Shown: positions 7,428-15,850 of the stretch, piece after piece
Position numbering within the stretch: the first letter of the stretch is position 1
Layout: every line of letters starts with the position of its first letter
Assembly (NCBI GenBank): GCA_049975365.1
Contig: JBNGDS010000011.1
Location: 1 to 55,617, forward strand
Direction of reading: 5' to 3'
From: DSBG01 sp049975365
GTDB taxonomy: Bacteria; Desulfobacterota; Desulfomonilia; UBA1062
DNA: 55,617 nucleotides
The notes under the pieces: generated by a model
Told to the model about the DNA's origin: nothing
What the model saw: the letters and a program-made list of their open reading frames with translations, nothing else
The model's database searches: none
Program-made: the position numbers and the translations under genes

Positions 7428-8924
7428 TCAACATCTGAGTTCTGGTCTGTACTGGAGCGCTTCTGCAAGGTGTTCGTCCCGGATTGATGGAGATCCGTCC
7501 AGATCAGCTATTGTCCAGGCCACCTTGATCACCCGTTTGTAGCCCCTCATGCTGAGACTGTAGCGGTTCACAGCTGCAATCAGCAGAGCTCTGCAGGATC
7601 GGTCCAATACGCAGAGCGCATCGAGCTCGCCGTCCGGAATCCTTGAATTGATATACCCTCTGGAAAGCTGATGTCGCCTGGCCGAGAGGATCCGTTCCCG
7701 CACGGATTTCGACAGGGTCCCTTTCCTTGTCTGGATGATGCTCTCTGCGTCGACTGGATCCACCCAGACGTGAAGGTCAATCCTGTCCAGCAGGGGACCG
7801 GAAATTTTGCCCCGGTACTTGGCGATCTGGACCGGGGTGCACCGGCACTCCTTGCTGGGATGACCGAGAAACCCGCATGGACAGGGATTCATAGCAGCCA
7901 CAAGCTGGAACCGTGCTGGAAAGGTAAACGCGGAGTTTGCGCGGGATACCGTCACAAGTCCGTCCTCCAAAGGCTGCCGCAGGGCTTCCAGTGCACTTCG
8001 CCTGAACTCAGGGAGTTCATCCAGGAACAGCACCCCGTTGTGGGACAGTGTGACCTCCCCGGGCGAGGGAATGGATCCGCCTCCGATGAGTCCCGCATCT
8101 GATATGGTATGGTGCGGGGATCTGAAAGGTCTTCCGGTTACAATTGCGTTCTGTCCCAGTTTCCCAGAAACTGAGTAGATGCGGGTGCATTCGAGCACCT
8201 CCTCCCGTTCCAGAGGAGGCAGGATCGAGGGCAGACGTTTTGCGAGCATTGATTTTCCTGCACCGGGAGGCCCGGTCATGAGCAGTGTGTGGTTTCCTGC
8301 CGCCGCAATCTCCAGAGCCCTCTTGGGCATTTTCTGGCCGGTGATTTCACCCATGTCGGGATGAAACTCATCCGTATGTGATAGATCCACGTTCTCCAGG
8401 TGACGGGGGATCAGGTCATCATTGATGAGAAACCGGCAGGTCTGTGCCAGGTCTGCCACTGGCCAGACGGGGATTCCTGAAAGAGATGCCTCTTTCCAGT
8501 TCTCTTCAGGGCAGACAATCCCAGGCAGACCCATGCGCCGCGCGAGAAATGCGGATGATATGACCCCTCTCACCGGTCTCACGCTCCCATCCAGCCCGAG
8601 TTCACCCACAAAGAGAAAATTCCTTGCCCGGTCTCTTGGGACGATCCCGAGGGCAGCGAGAATTGCAATGGATATGGGGAGATCGAAGATGCCTCCTTCC
8701 TTTTTCACATCTGCAGGGGCGAGATTCAACGTGATACGTTTCGGGGGAAACTCGAGGCCGGAATTGATGATGGCGGATCGAACCCTCTCCCTGCTCTCCT
8801 TGACAGAGTTGTCCGGAAGACCGACGATGGAAAAGCTGGGAAGACCCCCCTGAACGTCTGCCTCCACAGAAACATCAATTGCATCCGTACCCCACAGGGC
8901 CGAAGAATACACTCGTGCCAACAT
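7428..8924 (-). CDS. YifB/ComM-type Mg-chelatase-like AAA ATPase
   Basis: 498 aa, full length for the family. N-terminal Lon-protease-like domain (MLARVYSSALWGTDAI to about 170) with NLAPADVKKEGGIFDLPI, then the AAA core with Walker A GPPGAGKSMLAKRL (~218) and Walker B VLFLDELPEF, and the C-terminal Mg-chelatase-type lid domain. ComM homologues are helicases that promote branch migration during uptake of transforming DNA. No Shine-Dalgarno is obvious before the ATG. No competence genes are nearby. It converges with prs. Confidence 0.93.
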   Translation of the reverse strand: MLARVYSSALWGTDAIDVSVEADVQGGLPSFSIVGLPDNSVKESRERVRSAIINSGLEFPPKRITLNLAPADVKKEGGIFDLPISIAILAALGIVPRDRARNFLFVGELGLDGSVRPVRGVISSAFLARRMGLPGIVCPEENWKEASLSGIPVWPVADLAQTCRFLINDDLIPRHLENVDLSHTDEFHPDMGEITGQKMPKRALEIAAAGNHTLLMTGPPGAGKSMLAKRLPSILPPLEREEVLECTRIYSVSGKLGQNAIVTGRPFRSPHHTISDAGLIGGGSIPSPGEVTLSHNGVLFLDELPEFRRSALEALRQPLEDGLVTVSRANSAFTFPARFQLVAAMNPCPCGFLGHPSKECRCTPVQIAKYRGKISGPLLDRIDLHVWVDPVDAESIIQTRKGTLSKSVRERILSARRHQLSRGYINSRIPDGELDALCVLDRSCRALLIAAVNRYSLSMRGYKRVIKVAWTIADLDGSPSIRDEHLAEALQYRPELRC

Positions 8925-8947
8925 TTCTGGATATAATAATAAGACCT

Positions 8948-8982
8948 CCCGGGGAATTGTCCATACAAAATATTTCCCCGGG
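8948..8982 (-). terminator. Inverted repeat between AEC transporter and YifB genes
   Basis: Arms CCCGGGGAA (8948-8956) and TTCCCCGGG (8974-8982) with a 17-nt A+T-rich loop. It lies just beyond the stop of the AEC transporter on the minus strand and is followed on that strand by CTTATTATTATA. Plausible as the terminator of the DUF255-AEC operon, although the downstream tract is not a pure U-run. It could equally be a regulatory palindrome in front of the YifB gene. Confidence 0.4.
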
Positions 8983-8999
8983 TGCCGCCGACGGAGGGT

Positions 9000-9941
9000 T
9001 TACGGGGCAAAGATTCTGCCGAACAGCGCCAGCACGAGCGGGAGAGTTACCAGGGAGACGAGGAAACTCGCCACCATGAACTGATTGACGATGGCCCGGT
9101 TGCCGCCTTCCCGTTCTGTCAGGATAGGCACAGCCGTGATCGGCGGTACAGCGCTCTGAATCATGACGATCAGTGAAATATGATAAGGGGGGTGCACGAG
9201 GATGAGTACGCCGAGCACTGCCAACGGGAAGATGATGTTCTTGAGCAGAACGAATTTGACTGTTTCACCGATGTTGAGCTTGTCCTGTTTTTGCATGTCG
9301 ATAAAGATATTCCCACCCAGGATGATCATGAGCAGAGGAACGGCCATGGCCCCGATCAGCCTGAGGCCGGAGGTGATGAATTCAGGAACAGCAGCATGGA
9401 GGCCCGCCATCCTCAGGGTCACGGCGAGAATGGTTGCACCAAGGACCGGGTTGATGATTCTCTTCATGTCCAGTGAGCGGATCTTTTTCCCGAAGAACAT
9501 CGGGGCAGTGTTGAAGAAGAACGCCGGGTAGAATATGGTGAAGAGAAAGAGATCCACGAGGTAGGGAGAACTCGCGGTATACATCTCAGCGATGATGGCC
9601 AGCGGGAAGAAGATGCCGTTCTGAAAGAACAGCGCAAATCGAAATTCCCTCCTGAAGGGATACGAGGACAGCCGTGCGCTTACAAAAGACAGTGTACCGG
9701 CCACACCCGTGAAGGCGATCCACCACAGGGGCAGGGTCCACCACAAGGGGTACCTCTCAGGATCGAAGTTCTGCAGGATATTTACAAAAATGAGGCAGGG
9801 TAGTGCGATATCAATGGCCAGGACCGAAAGCGGTCCCAGGAGATTCTCAATCAGGATCCTCCTGCTCAGGAGCCAGAATCCCACAATCCCGATGGTGAGC
9901 AGCGTGGCCACGGCAGTGAATGTGGTGATGAACAGGTTCAT
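9000..9941 (-). CDS. AEC (auxin efflux carrier) family transporter
   Basis: 313 aa with about ten hydrophobic segments in the two five-helix halves typical of the AEC family. Landmarks: the first helix TTFTAVATLLTIGIVGFWLLS, the broken helix around IALPCLIFVNIL, a second-half start PVLGATILAVTLRMAG, and QSAVPPITAVPILTEREGG near the C-terminus, the conserved AEC helix 9 break. Bacterial members export small organic anions; the substrate here is unknown. The start ATG at 9941 has AGGA six bases upstream and lies 8 bp past the stop of the DUF255 gene, so the two are probably cotranscribed. Confidence 0.88.
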   Translation of the reverse strand: MNLFITTFTAVATLLTIGIVGFWLLSRRILIENLLGPLSVLAIDIALPCLIFVNILQNFDPERYPLWWTLPLWWIAFTGVAGTLSFVSARLSSYPFRREFRFALFFQNGIFFPLAIIAEMYTASSPYLVDLFLFTIFYPAFFFNTAPMFFGKKIRSLDMKRIINPVLGATILAVTLRMAGLHAAVPEFITSGLRLIGAMAVPLLMIILGGNIFIDMQKQDKLNIGETVKFVLLKNIIFPLAVLGVLILVHPPYHISLIVMIQSAVPPITAVPILTEREGGNRAIVNQFMVASFLVSLVTLPLVLALFGRIFAP

Positions 9942-9949
9942 TCTGTGTC

Positions 9950-12067
9950 CTATGAAAGGAGTTTGAGCATAGCAGCAGTGTCGCTGACCGGTGGGAAACA
10001 TGTCGATTCGCTGCACACGTATGCGGATGCCTTTCCATCGATGCTTCTGTGCTCCCTGGACATGGTCGTGATGAGGCCTGATAGCTGTTCCTCGCCTTCA
10101 AAGACACCGATCAGAACCTTGTTGGGAAGAAATCGAGATCGGACGGCCTTGAGCATGGAGAGCATCTCCGGATCAGATCTCTTCCCGGCAAGCACGATCT
10201 CGTGGACCGGTCCTATATGGAAATCAAGCGCTGCCAGCATGAATGCGTGGGCAGACGGAGCCGCGCTGATGACACGTGAGAATGCGCGGACGAGTTCATT
10301 GGCCTTTTGGGAGAACTCGTCTCTCCCGGTGAAACGATGGAGTCTCACCAGGTTCATGAGGGCTGCTGAATTCCCTGATGGGAGTGCCCCGTCGTAGGTC
10401 TCCTTGGGTCGCGCAATCACCACCTCCGCCTCATGGGGGCTGAGGTAGAATCCCCCCCTGTCTTCATCCCAGAAACCATCGATCATGATCCGGGTGAAGG
10501 CGAATGCATTCTCGAGATAGATCGGATCGAGGGTGGATTCATACAGCTCGATGAGACCCCAGGTGAAGAATGCATAGTCATCCAGGAATGCCTGGTGACT
10601 TGACTGCCCTTCTCGGTACAGATGAATCAGTCGCCCTTCGGGTGTGACCATGCGTGTGAGGATGAACGAGGCTGCATCCGTGGCGGCAGAGAGATACTCA
10701 GGGTTTCCGAAGACCTGGAAGGCCTTTGCCAGGGCAGCGATCATGAGGCCGTTCCAGTCTGTGAGGATCTTGTCATCCCTGAATGGAGGCGTGCGCTGGA
10801 TACGGTGGGAACGGAGAGTATGCATGATGTCCCGTACACGAAGAAGAAAGGTTTCCCTGTTGATGTCGTCTCTGTGGGTATACGTTTCGAGGTCATCGGC
10901 CAGGTGAAGGATGTTGTACCTTCCGTGTTTGCCCTCTATGAAATTCCCTTCCTCTCTCACGGAAAAGAGCGTTCTCAGGAGTTCCAGATCATCTTCCGGC
11001 AGTGCATCAGAGAGCTCATCCACTGTCCACACGTAGAATCTTCCCTCCTCACCTTCACTGTCTGCATCCTCTGAGGTATAAAATCCTCCTCCCTCAGATC
11101 GCATGTCACGAAGCACATACCCGATGAGGTCATGAACTGTCTCGCGGTAGAGATCCCGTGGTGCGGCCTGGAATGTCTCCGTATAGGCCATGCACAGCAG
11201 GGCCTGGTCGTAGAGCATCTTCTCGAAGTGGGGAACAAGCCATCTCCTGTCCGTGGAATATCGGTGGAACCCTGAACCGACATGGTCGTACATTCCGCCT
11301 CTCCTCATGGCAGAGAGTGTCTGATCAACCATGTTCAGGGCGGTTGCATCTCCTGTTCGCTTCCAGTATCTCAGCAGGAACATGAAGGTGTGAGGGTGAG
11401 GAAATTTTGGTGCAGTTCCGAATCCGCCAAATAGATGATCGTATGATTTCGAGAATTCGCCAAAGGCCATGTTCAGGATATCCTCTGTTGGCTCATCATC
11501 ATTCCCCTGACGTGTTACAGAGGAATCCCTGATGGCCTGAGAGACCTCCCGGGCAGTGCTGAAGATCTCAGATCGTTTATTCGCCCATGCTTGTCTGACC
11601 AGGCCGGTGAGTTCCACCATCCCAATGATACCACGTGCTGCTCGCTTCGGGAGGTAGGTAGCGGCAAAAAATGGCTTCTTGTCCGGAGTCATGATGATGC
11701 TCAGCGGCCACCCTGCACTGCCGTTCATCATCTGGCAGACCCGGAGGTAGATGCTGTCGATATGGGGCATCTCCTCCCGATCAACCTTTATCGAGATAAA
11801 CGTGTCGTTCATGAGGGATGCCACTTCCTGGTCGGCAAAGCTCTCCTTCTCCATCACATGGCACCAGTGACAGGAGGAATACCCGATGGAGAGGAAGATC
11901 GGCTTGTCGTGCGTCCGTGCCTTCTCGAATGCCTCATCCCCCCATGGGTACCAGTCAACAGGATTGGTGGCGTGCTGGAGCAGGTACGGGCTGATCTCTC
12001 CTGAAAGTCTGTTCACACACTCTGTGCCGTGTTCTTGATTTTCCGTGGTGAATTCCCGGTCATTCAT
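9950..12067 (-). CDS. DUF255 thioredoxin-domain protein (YyaL/SPATA20 family)
   Basis: 705 aa. The N-terminal thioredoxin-like DUF255 domain opens with ISPYLLQHATNPVDWYPWG and has the redox motif C66-H-W-C69. A long (alpha/alpha)6-barrel glycosidase-like domain follows, with FGTAPKFPHP, HFEKMLYDQA and DWNGLMIAALA, all family hallmarks. The biochemical role is unknown, despite wide conservation including human SPATA20. The ATG at 12067 has GAGGGA seven bases upstream and is preferred to the in-frame GTG at 12094. It forms a transcription unit with the AEC gene. Confidence 0.92.
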   Translation of the reverse strand: MNDREFTTENQEHGTECVNRLSGEISPYLLQHATNPVDWYPWGDEAFEKARTHDKPIFLSIGYSSCHWCHVMEKESFADQEVASLMNDTFISIKVDREEMPHIDSIYLRVCQMMNGSAGWPLSIIMTPDKKPFFAATYLPKRAARGIIGMVELTGLVRQAWANKRSEIFSTAREVSQAIRDSSVTRQGNDDEPTEDILNMAFGEFSKSYDHLFGGFGTAPKFPHPHTFMFLLRYWKRTGDATALNMVDQTLSAMRRGGMYDHVGSGFHRYSTDRRWLVPHFEKMLYDQALLCMAYTETFQAAPRDLYRETVHDLIGYVLRDMRSEGGGFYTSEDADSEGEEGRFYVWTVDELSDALPEDDLELLRTLFSVREEGNFIEGKHGRYNILHLADDLETYTHRDDINRETFLLRVRDIMHTLRSHRIQRTPPFRDDKILTDWNGLMIAALAKAFQVFGNPEYLSAATDAASFILTRMVTPEGRLIHLYREGQSSHQAFLDDYAFFTWGLIELYESTLDPIYLENAFAFTRIMIDGFWDEDRGGFYLSPHEAEVVIARPKETYDGALPSGNSAALMNLVRLHRFTGRDEFSQKANELVRAFSRVISAAPSAHAFMLAALDFHIGPVHEIVLAGKRSDPEMLSMLKAVRSRFLPNKVLIGVFEGEEQLSGLITTMSREHRSIDGKASAYVCSESTCFPPVSDTAAMLKLLS

Positions 12068-12208
12068 CTCACATCCCTCACTTTCTCCAACCACAGGGTT
12101 GTTGTGTTCTGGCCGTGATTTCGAGGCATTCAGAGACCCTTGAGACTAATCATAGGGCAGGTGAACTGAAAATCAAGGTGAGGAGACGTTCCCCTCCACA
12201 TCAGCGTG

Positions 12209-12251
12209 CAGGGGTACAGCCCCGGATCGTAGGCCCAGCGGGGGACCCCTG
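12209..12251 (-). repeat. Nested inverted repeat upstream of the DUF255 gene
   Basis: Outer arms CAGGGGT/ACCCCTG (7 bp) enclose a second GGGG/CCCC pairing. This makes a long G+C-rich stem between the Yip1 gene and the DUF255 gene, both on the minus strand. There is no U-tract. It may separate the two transcripts; no known riboswitch or leader pattern is recognised. Confidence 0.3.
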
Positions 12252-12263
12252 AAAAAGAGATCC

Positions 12264-12794
12264 CTACACCCCAGCCCCGACACCCATAAGGTAGAGGATG
12301 GGGGCGATGATGAGAATCTGGATAATCCAGCCGATGAGACATACGCCCACAGCTCTCAGGGTGCTCGTGTAGTCGAGGGCCTGTCTGACCGCAATGACCA
12401 TGGCGACGAGCATCCATACGAATGACACCAGGAACACGACCCCTGTGATGAACGGGATCACACCAAGAATCCTGATCATGCCCGGAGCACTGGAGAATCC
12501 AATAGTACGGAGGAGTTCACCGTAATCGGCCCGAGTCTGAGGCTCTGGGAGCATTTTTGTCCCGATGATATAGGTGAGGAATGACCAGACAAACCAGCCG
12601 ATCAGGGCGGAGATGGTTCCTGCAATGATGAATCCGAGTCCGCCTGTTTTCATGCCGCCGAGCCCGGCAGCAAGGCTCGAGAGGATAACCACCAGTACCG
12701 CCTGGTTCATTGATGACCTGTCAGCCTCGACCTCCTCGTACACTCCCGGATCGAGCTTGATGGCCCTGATCACCCGTTCAGTGAAATTGTTCAT
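12264..12794 (-). CDS. Yip1 domain membrane protein
   Basis: 176 aa. After a short soluble N-terminus (MNNFTERVIRAIKLDPGVYEEVEAD), five hydrophobic segments follow, with the pattern of the bacterial Yip1/YIPF domain: charged entry, then QAVLVVILSSLAAGLGG, a second helix pair, and RIGF/GVIPFITGVVFLVSF. The function of bacterial Yip1 proteins is not known. The start has GAGGAG ten bases upstream. It is isolated between the DUF255 gene and the radical SAM gene on the same strand. Confidence 0.82.
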   Translation of the reverse strand: MNNFTERVIRAIKLDPGVYEEVEADRSSMNQAVLVVILSSLAAGLGGMKTGGLGFIIAGTISALIGWFVWSFLTYIIGTKMLPEPQTRADYGELLRTIGFSSAPGMIRILGVIPFITGVVFLVSFVWMLVAMVIAVRQALDYTSTLRAVGVCLIGWIIQILIIAPILYLMGVGAGV

Positions 12795-12877
12795 ATCATC
12801 CTATCTCCTCGTTAAGTTTGGATATCATTCTAAAGAGTTTGAGTCCCGAGTCAAGGAAATAGGGGCGCACGAAGAGC

Positions 12878-13810
12878 CTAGAAGAGCTGGATGCGAAAGC
12901 TCGTGCGTCTATCGAGCCTTGTGAGTCCTGCATTTCGCGCTGATTCCACGGCCGACATGTATTCCTCCCGGGTGATCCGGCGATCGATCAGTGCGTCGTC
13001 GTGTGCCCGGTAACATGGGTGGTACTGGTCCATCACATTGACATAGGTGTGTTTCGATATCTCTTCGGCCAGAAAATGCATGATCTGCTCCGTGCCCGCA
13101 ATACCCCCGGGCATCACGAGATGGCGGACGAGCAAGCCTCTCAGCGCTATCCCGTCTTCATCCATCTGAAGATCTCCGACCTGGCGGTGCATCTCTCGTA
13201 TGGCATTTCTGGCCACGTCTCTGTAATCTGAAGCAGAGCAGAATTTCTGTGCATAGGACTCATCCCAGAACTTGAAATCCGGCATGTAGACATCGAAAAT
13301 CCCGTCCAGGAGTTGGAGAGTTGATACGTGATCATAGGTGCCGGTATTGAACACCAGCGGGACCCGAACTCCCCCCTCGATCGCCGCAGGCAAGGCCTCG
13401 AGTATCTGGGGAACAACATGGGATGGAGTTACGAAGTTGATATTGTGACAGCCGCTCTCAGAAAGCGATATCATCATGGACGCGAGTTCCCGGGGCCCGA
13501 CTTCTTCTCCCGAAGCCTGGTGACTGATGTCAAAGTTCTGACAGAAGGTGCACAAGAGATTGCACGAGCTGAAAAAGATGGTGCCAGACCCGTTTCTTCC
13601 GACGAGAGGAGACTCTTCTCCGAAATGCTGGCCGAAGCTTGCCACCCTGGCGTATCGACCTGTTGAGCAGAACCCGGTTTCGCCGCTGGTGCGGTCAACT
13701 CCGCACTCCCGTGGACAGAGGCGGCAGTCTGATAAGAGATCCAGGGCCTGATGGATCCTGTTCTCAAGGGTTCCTGTCTTGTACAGGGCACGATACGATG
13801 GATCATTCAT
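12878..13810 (-). CDS. PflX-like radical SAM protein (COG1313)
   Basis: 310 aa. An N-terminal cysteine cluster (C29, C32, C36, C48 in DCRLCPRECGVDR...GFC) precedes the radical SAM motif C83-x3-C87-x2-C90 (SSCNLLCTFCQNFDIS). NINFVTPSHVVPQILEAL and PDFKFWD fit the PflX/COG1313 family, relatives of pyruvate-formate-lyase-activating enzymes with unknown substrate. The ATG at 13810 has GGGGGAT about nine bases upstream. No glycyl-radical enzyme gene lies in the window, so a partner cannot be named. It is not the AmmeMemoRadiSam enzyme type. Confidence 0.9.
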   Translation of the reverse strand: MNDPSYRALYKTGTLENRIHQALDLLSDCRLCPRECGVDRTSGETGFCSTGRYARVASFGQHFGEESPLVGRNGSGTIFFSSCNLLCTFCQNFDISHQASGEEVGPRELASMMISLSESGCHNINFVTPSHVVPQILEALPAAIEGGVRVPLVFNTGTYDHVSTLQLLDGIFDVYMPDFKFWDESYAQKFCSASDYRDVARNAIREMHRQVGDLQMDEDGIALRGLLVRHLVMPGGIAGTEQIMHFLAEEISKHTYVNVMDQYHPCYRAHDDALIDRRITREEYMSAVESARNAGLTRLDRRTSFRIQLF

Positions 13811-13885
13811 GATGGTTATCCCCCGTCTGCTCCATGAAGGATACGGGTCCTGGCCTCAACATAGGCGCAGGAATCTGAACAGCGA

Positions 13886-14437
13886 TCATTTTCTCTTGTA
13901 CGTTCCCATGAGCTCAGCCTGGGCGAGGACATGCCCTTCAATGGCCTTCAGAACCTGTTTCTTTTTTGCCCCGTTCGGAAGGTCGAGAAGCGTGTCGAGG
14001 GCGTACAGTCTGAAAAAATACCGGTGTGTGCCAAAAGGAGGACACGGGCCCCCGTAGCCGATCTTGCGGAAATCGTTCTTCCCCTGGATACCCCCTTGCG
14101 ATGGATGTTCATCAGGACCGATATTCTTCGGGAGTGATACCGTATCTGGGGGGATGTTGTAGTAGACCCAGTGGTCCCACGTCCCGATCGGTGCATCAGG
14201 GTCATCGCAGATGAGCGTGATGCTCTTGGTCCCATCGGGTATGCCGGAGATCGATAACGGGGGCGAGACGTCGTCTCCATCACAGGTATACTCTGATGGG
14301 ATCATTCCACCCTGGGCAAAGTCCGGGCTGGTGAGCTCAAGGGCCCACGCGCGTGCAGGAATGAGGAAAGCGGTGATGAATGTCGCGGCGAGAATCGAAA
14401 CATGATCCGCACCCATTTTCTTTCTACCCATCCACAT
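13886..14437 (-). CDS. Secreted YbhB/YbcL-type PEBP (Raf kinase inhibitor-like) protein
   Basis: 183 aa. A signal peptide (KK, hydrophobic ILAATFITAFLIPARAWA, cleavage after about residue 32) precedes a phosphatidylethanolamine-binding-protein fold. Family motifs: TSPDFAQGGMIPSEYTCDGDDVSPPL, DDPDAPIGTWDHWVYYNIP, and GYGGPCPPFGTHRYFFRLYALD. Bacterial members bind small anionic ligands; the role is undefined. The ATG at 14437 has AGGAGG five bases upstream, which decides the start over the GTG two codons earlier. Confidence 0.92.
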   Translation of the reverse strand: MWMGRKKMGADHVSILAATFITAFLIPARAWALELTSPDFAQGGMIPSEYTCDGDDVSPPLSISGIPDGTKSITLICDDPDAPIGTWDHWVYYNIPPDTVSLPKNIGPDEHPSQGGIQGKNDFRKIGYGGPCPPFGTHRYFFRLYALDTLLDLPNGAKKKQVLKAIEGHVLAQAELMGTYKRK

Positions 14438-14502
14438 ACACACCTCCTTTCATGGTGTTCTCACAGAAAGTATAACACTTCGATGGGGAATGACAAATAC
14501 CC

Positions 14503-15261
14503 TCATGTGTGGTGTCCCTTCACTGATCCTGGAATATGTTCCGCGATGAGTGCTTTCAGCCTCGATGCATTTTCCGGCGCGTACCCCATAAAGTCGTTGT
14601 CGAAATAGACATAGGTATCCCGGCCCCAATCAATGACCTTTGTCGCCCATGCCGCGAGCTCTTTTTCGGAGTAGCACGAAGCATAGAGCTTCTTTGAACC
14701 ATGGAGCCTGATATAGACGAACTCTGCGGTGATCTCCTCGCAGCAGGGATAGCGGCCTGCCGTGTCCGAGATGCACCATGCAATTCCTCGCTGCTCAAGA
14801 CAGGAAAAGACCCTCTCGCTTGCCCAAGTCTTGTTGCGGGGCTCAATCGTGTATCGATTCTGCCGGGGGAGCTGATCGAGGAAGGTCATGAGCAGACCTT
14901 CGTCAAAGACAAGGGACGGGGGAAGCTGAAAAAGAATGGGGCCGAGCTTTTCCTTCAGGGGGGAAAGCGAGGAGAAAAACCGATCGAGTGGTTCCTGGAC
15001 ATCGTGCAGGCGTTTGATGTGGGTGATGAACCTGTTTGCCTTGAGAGACCAGCAGAATCCTCGGGGGGTACTCTCCCTCCACGTCTCGTAGGTGGAGGGT
15101 TTCATCTGTCGGTAGAAGGTTGCATTCACCTCCACGGTGGAGAAATGCCTGGAGTAGAAGTCGAGCCAGCACCTTTTGGGTGTGTCTTCAGGATAGAATG
15201 GCCCCTTCCAGTGATCATAGTTCCACCCGGATGTTCCAATATAGACCATGGGTATGAAGTC
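14503..15261 (-). CDS. DUF72 domain protein (YecE-like)
   Basis: 252 aa TIM-barrel-type DUF72 protein. Motifs: VYIGTSGWNYDHWKGPFYP at the N-terminus, FSTVEVNATFYR, FCWSLKANRFITHIKRL, GPILFQLPPSL, EPRNKTWAS, and near the C-terminus YVYFDNDFMGYAPENA. The function of the family is unknown. The start at 15261 lies 11 bp behind the sixA stop with GGGG immediately upstream, so it is probably cotranscribed with sixA. Confidence 0.9.
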   Translation of the reverse strand, partial: DFIPMVYIGTSGWNYDHWKGPFYPEDTPKRCWLDFYSRHFSTVEVNATFYRQMKPSTYETWRESTPRGFCWSLKANRFITHIKRLHDVQEPLDRFFSSLSPLKEKLGPILFQLPPSLVFDEGLLMTFLDQLPRQNRYTIEPRNKTWASERVFSCLEQRGIAWCISDTAGRYPCCEEITAEFVYIRLHGSKKLYASCYSEKELAAWATKVIDWGRDTYVYFDNDFMGYAPENASRLKALIAEHIPGSVKGHHT

Positions 15262-15272
15262 CATTTCCCCTA

Positions 15273-15740
15273 CTATTCTTCGCCGGGAGAAGGGACAACC
15301 GCCCAGGCGAGGAGCCACAGTCCCGAATTCGGATTCGGGACAAGACAGACGATGCCGCCATGTCTGAATGCACAGATTTCCACATCAGGTGATCCTGTGA
15401 CCAGGTATGACGCAAGCCGTGAGAGAAACGGGAGATGGCCGACGATCATCACGTCTTCCACCACCGGTATCCGGTGGGCAGTCACCAGAACGTCGTCGAG
15501 AGGATCCAGTCCTTCCTGTTCGGCACAGGGTACTCCCGGGGTAAGCGCAGATGCGAGGATTTCCGCTGTCTGGCGCGCACGTGTCTTTGAGCTGTGGATG
15601 ATCCTCGAGGGGCGTATCGCCCCGGCCCTGGCTTGCTGAGCAACGGTCTCGACTTCCTGCCTCCCCACCTCGGACAGGCCCCTGTCAGGGTCTACTTCCC
15701 GCGGCAGGGCTTTCCCATGCTGGACGAGATAGAGTTTCAT
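15273..15740 (-). CDS. sixA: SixA-type phosphohistidine phosphatase
   Basis: 155 aa small histidine-phosphatase-superfamily protein. N-terminal MKLYLVQHGKA holds the catalytic His with a Q-H-G-K-A variant of the usual RHGxA. PDRGLSEVGRQE, the second Arg in HSSKTRARQTAEIL and the second catalytic His in VMIVGHLPFLSRLASYL are all present. SixA removes phosphate from phosphohistidine of HPt or PTS proteins. The ATG at 15740 is eight bases behind AGGAGG. It is divergent from the aldehyde dehydrogenase gene. Confidence 0.9.
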   Translation of the reverse strand: MKLYLVQHGKALPREVDPDRGLSEVGRQEVETVAQQARAGAIRPSRIIHSSKTRARQTAEILASALTPGVPCAEQEGLDPLDDVLVTAHRIPVVEDVMIVGHLPFLSRLASYLVTGSPDVEICAFRHGGIVCLVPNPNSGLWLLAWAVVPSPGEE

Positions 15741-15850
15741 GCGGGGTGCCTCCTGGGGGGTTGTCTCTGAAAAATACATCCCGTGCTCTTCCATCCCCTG
15801 ACCAGTCTGATTACATTTACTAGTACTACCTGAAACAATAGGGGGATCAC

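Noticed and set aside
12878..13810. Possible AmmeMemoRadiSam partner of the MEMO gene at 34.3 kb
   Set aside because: The cysteine layout and motifs fit PflX/COG1313, the gene is 20 kb away, and no AMMECR1 gene is present.
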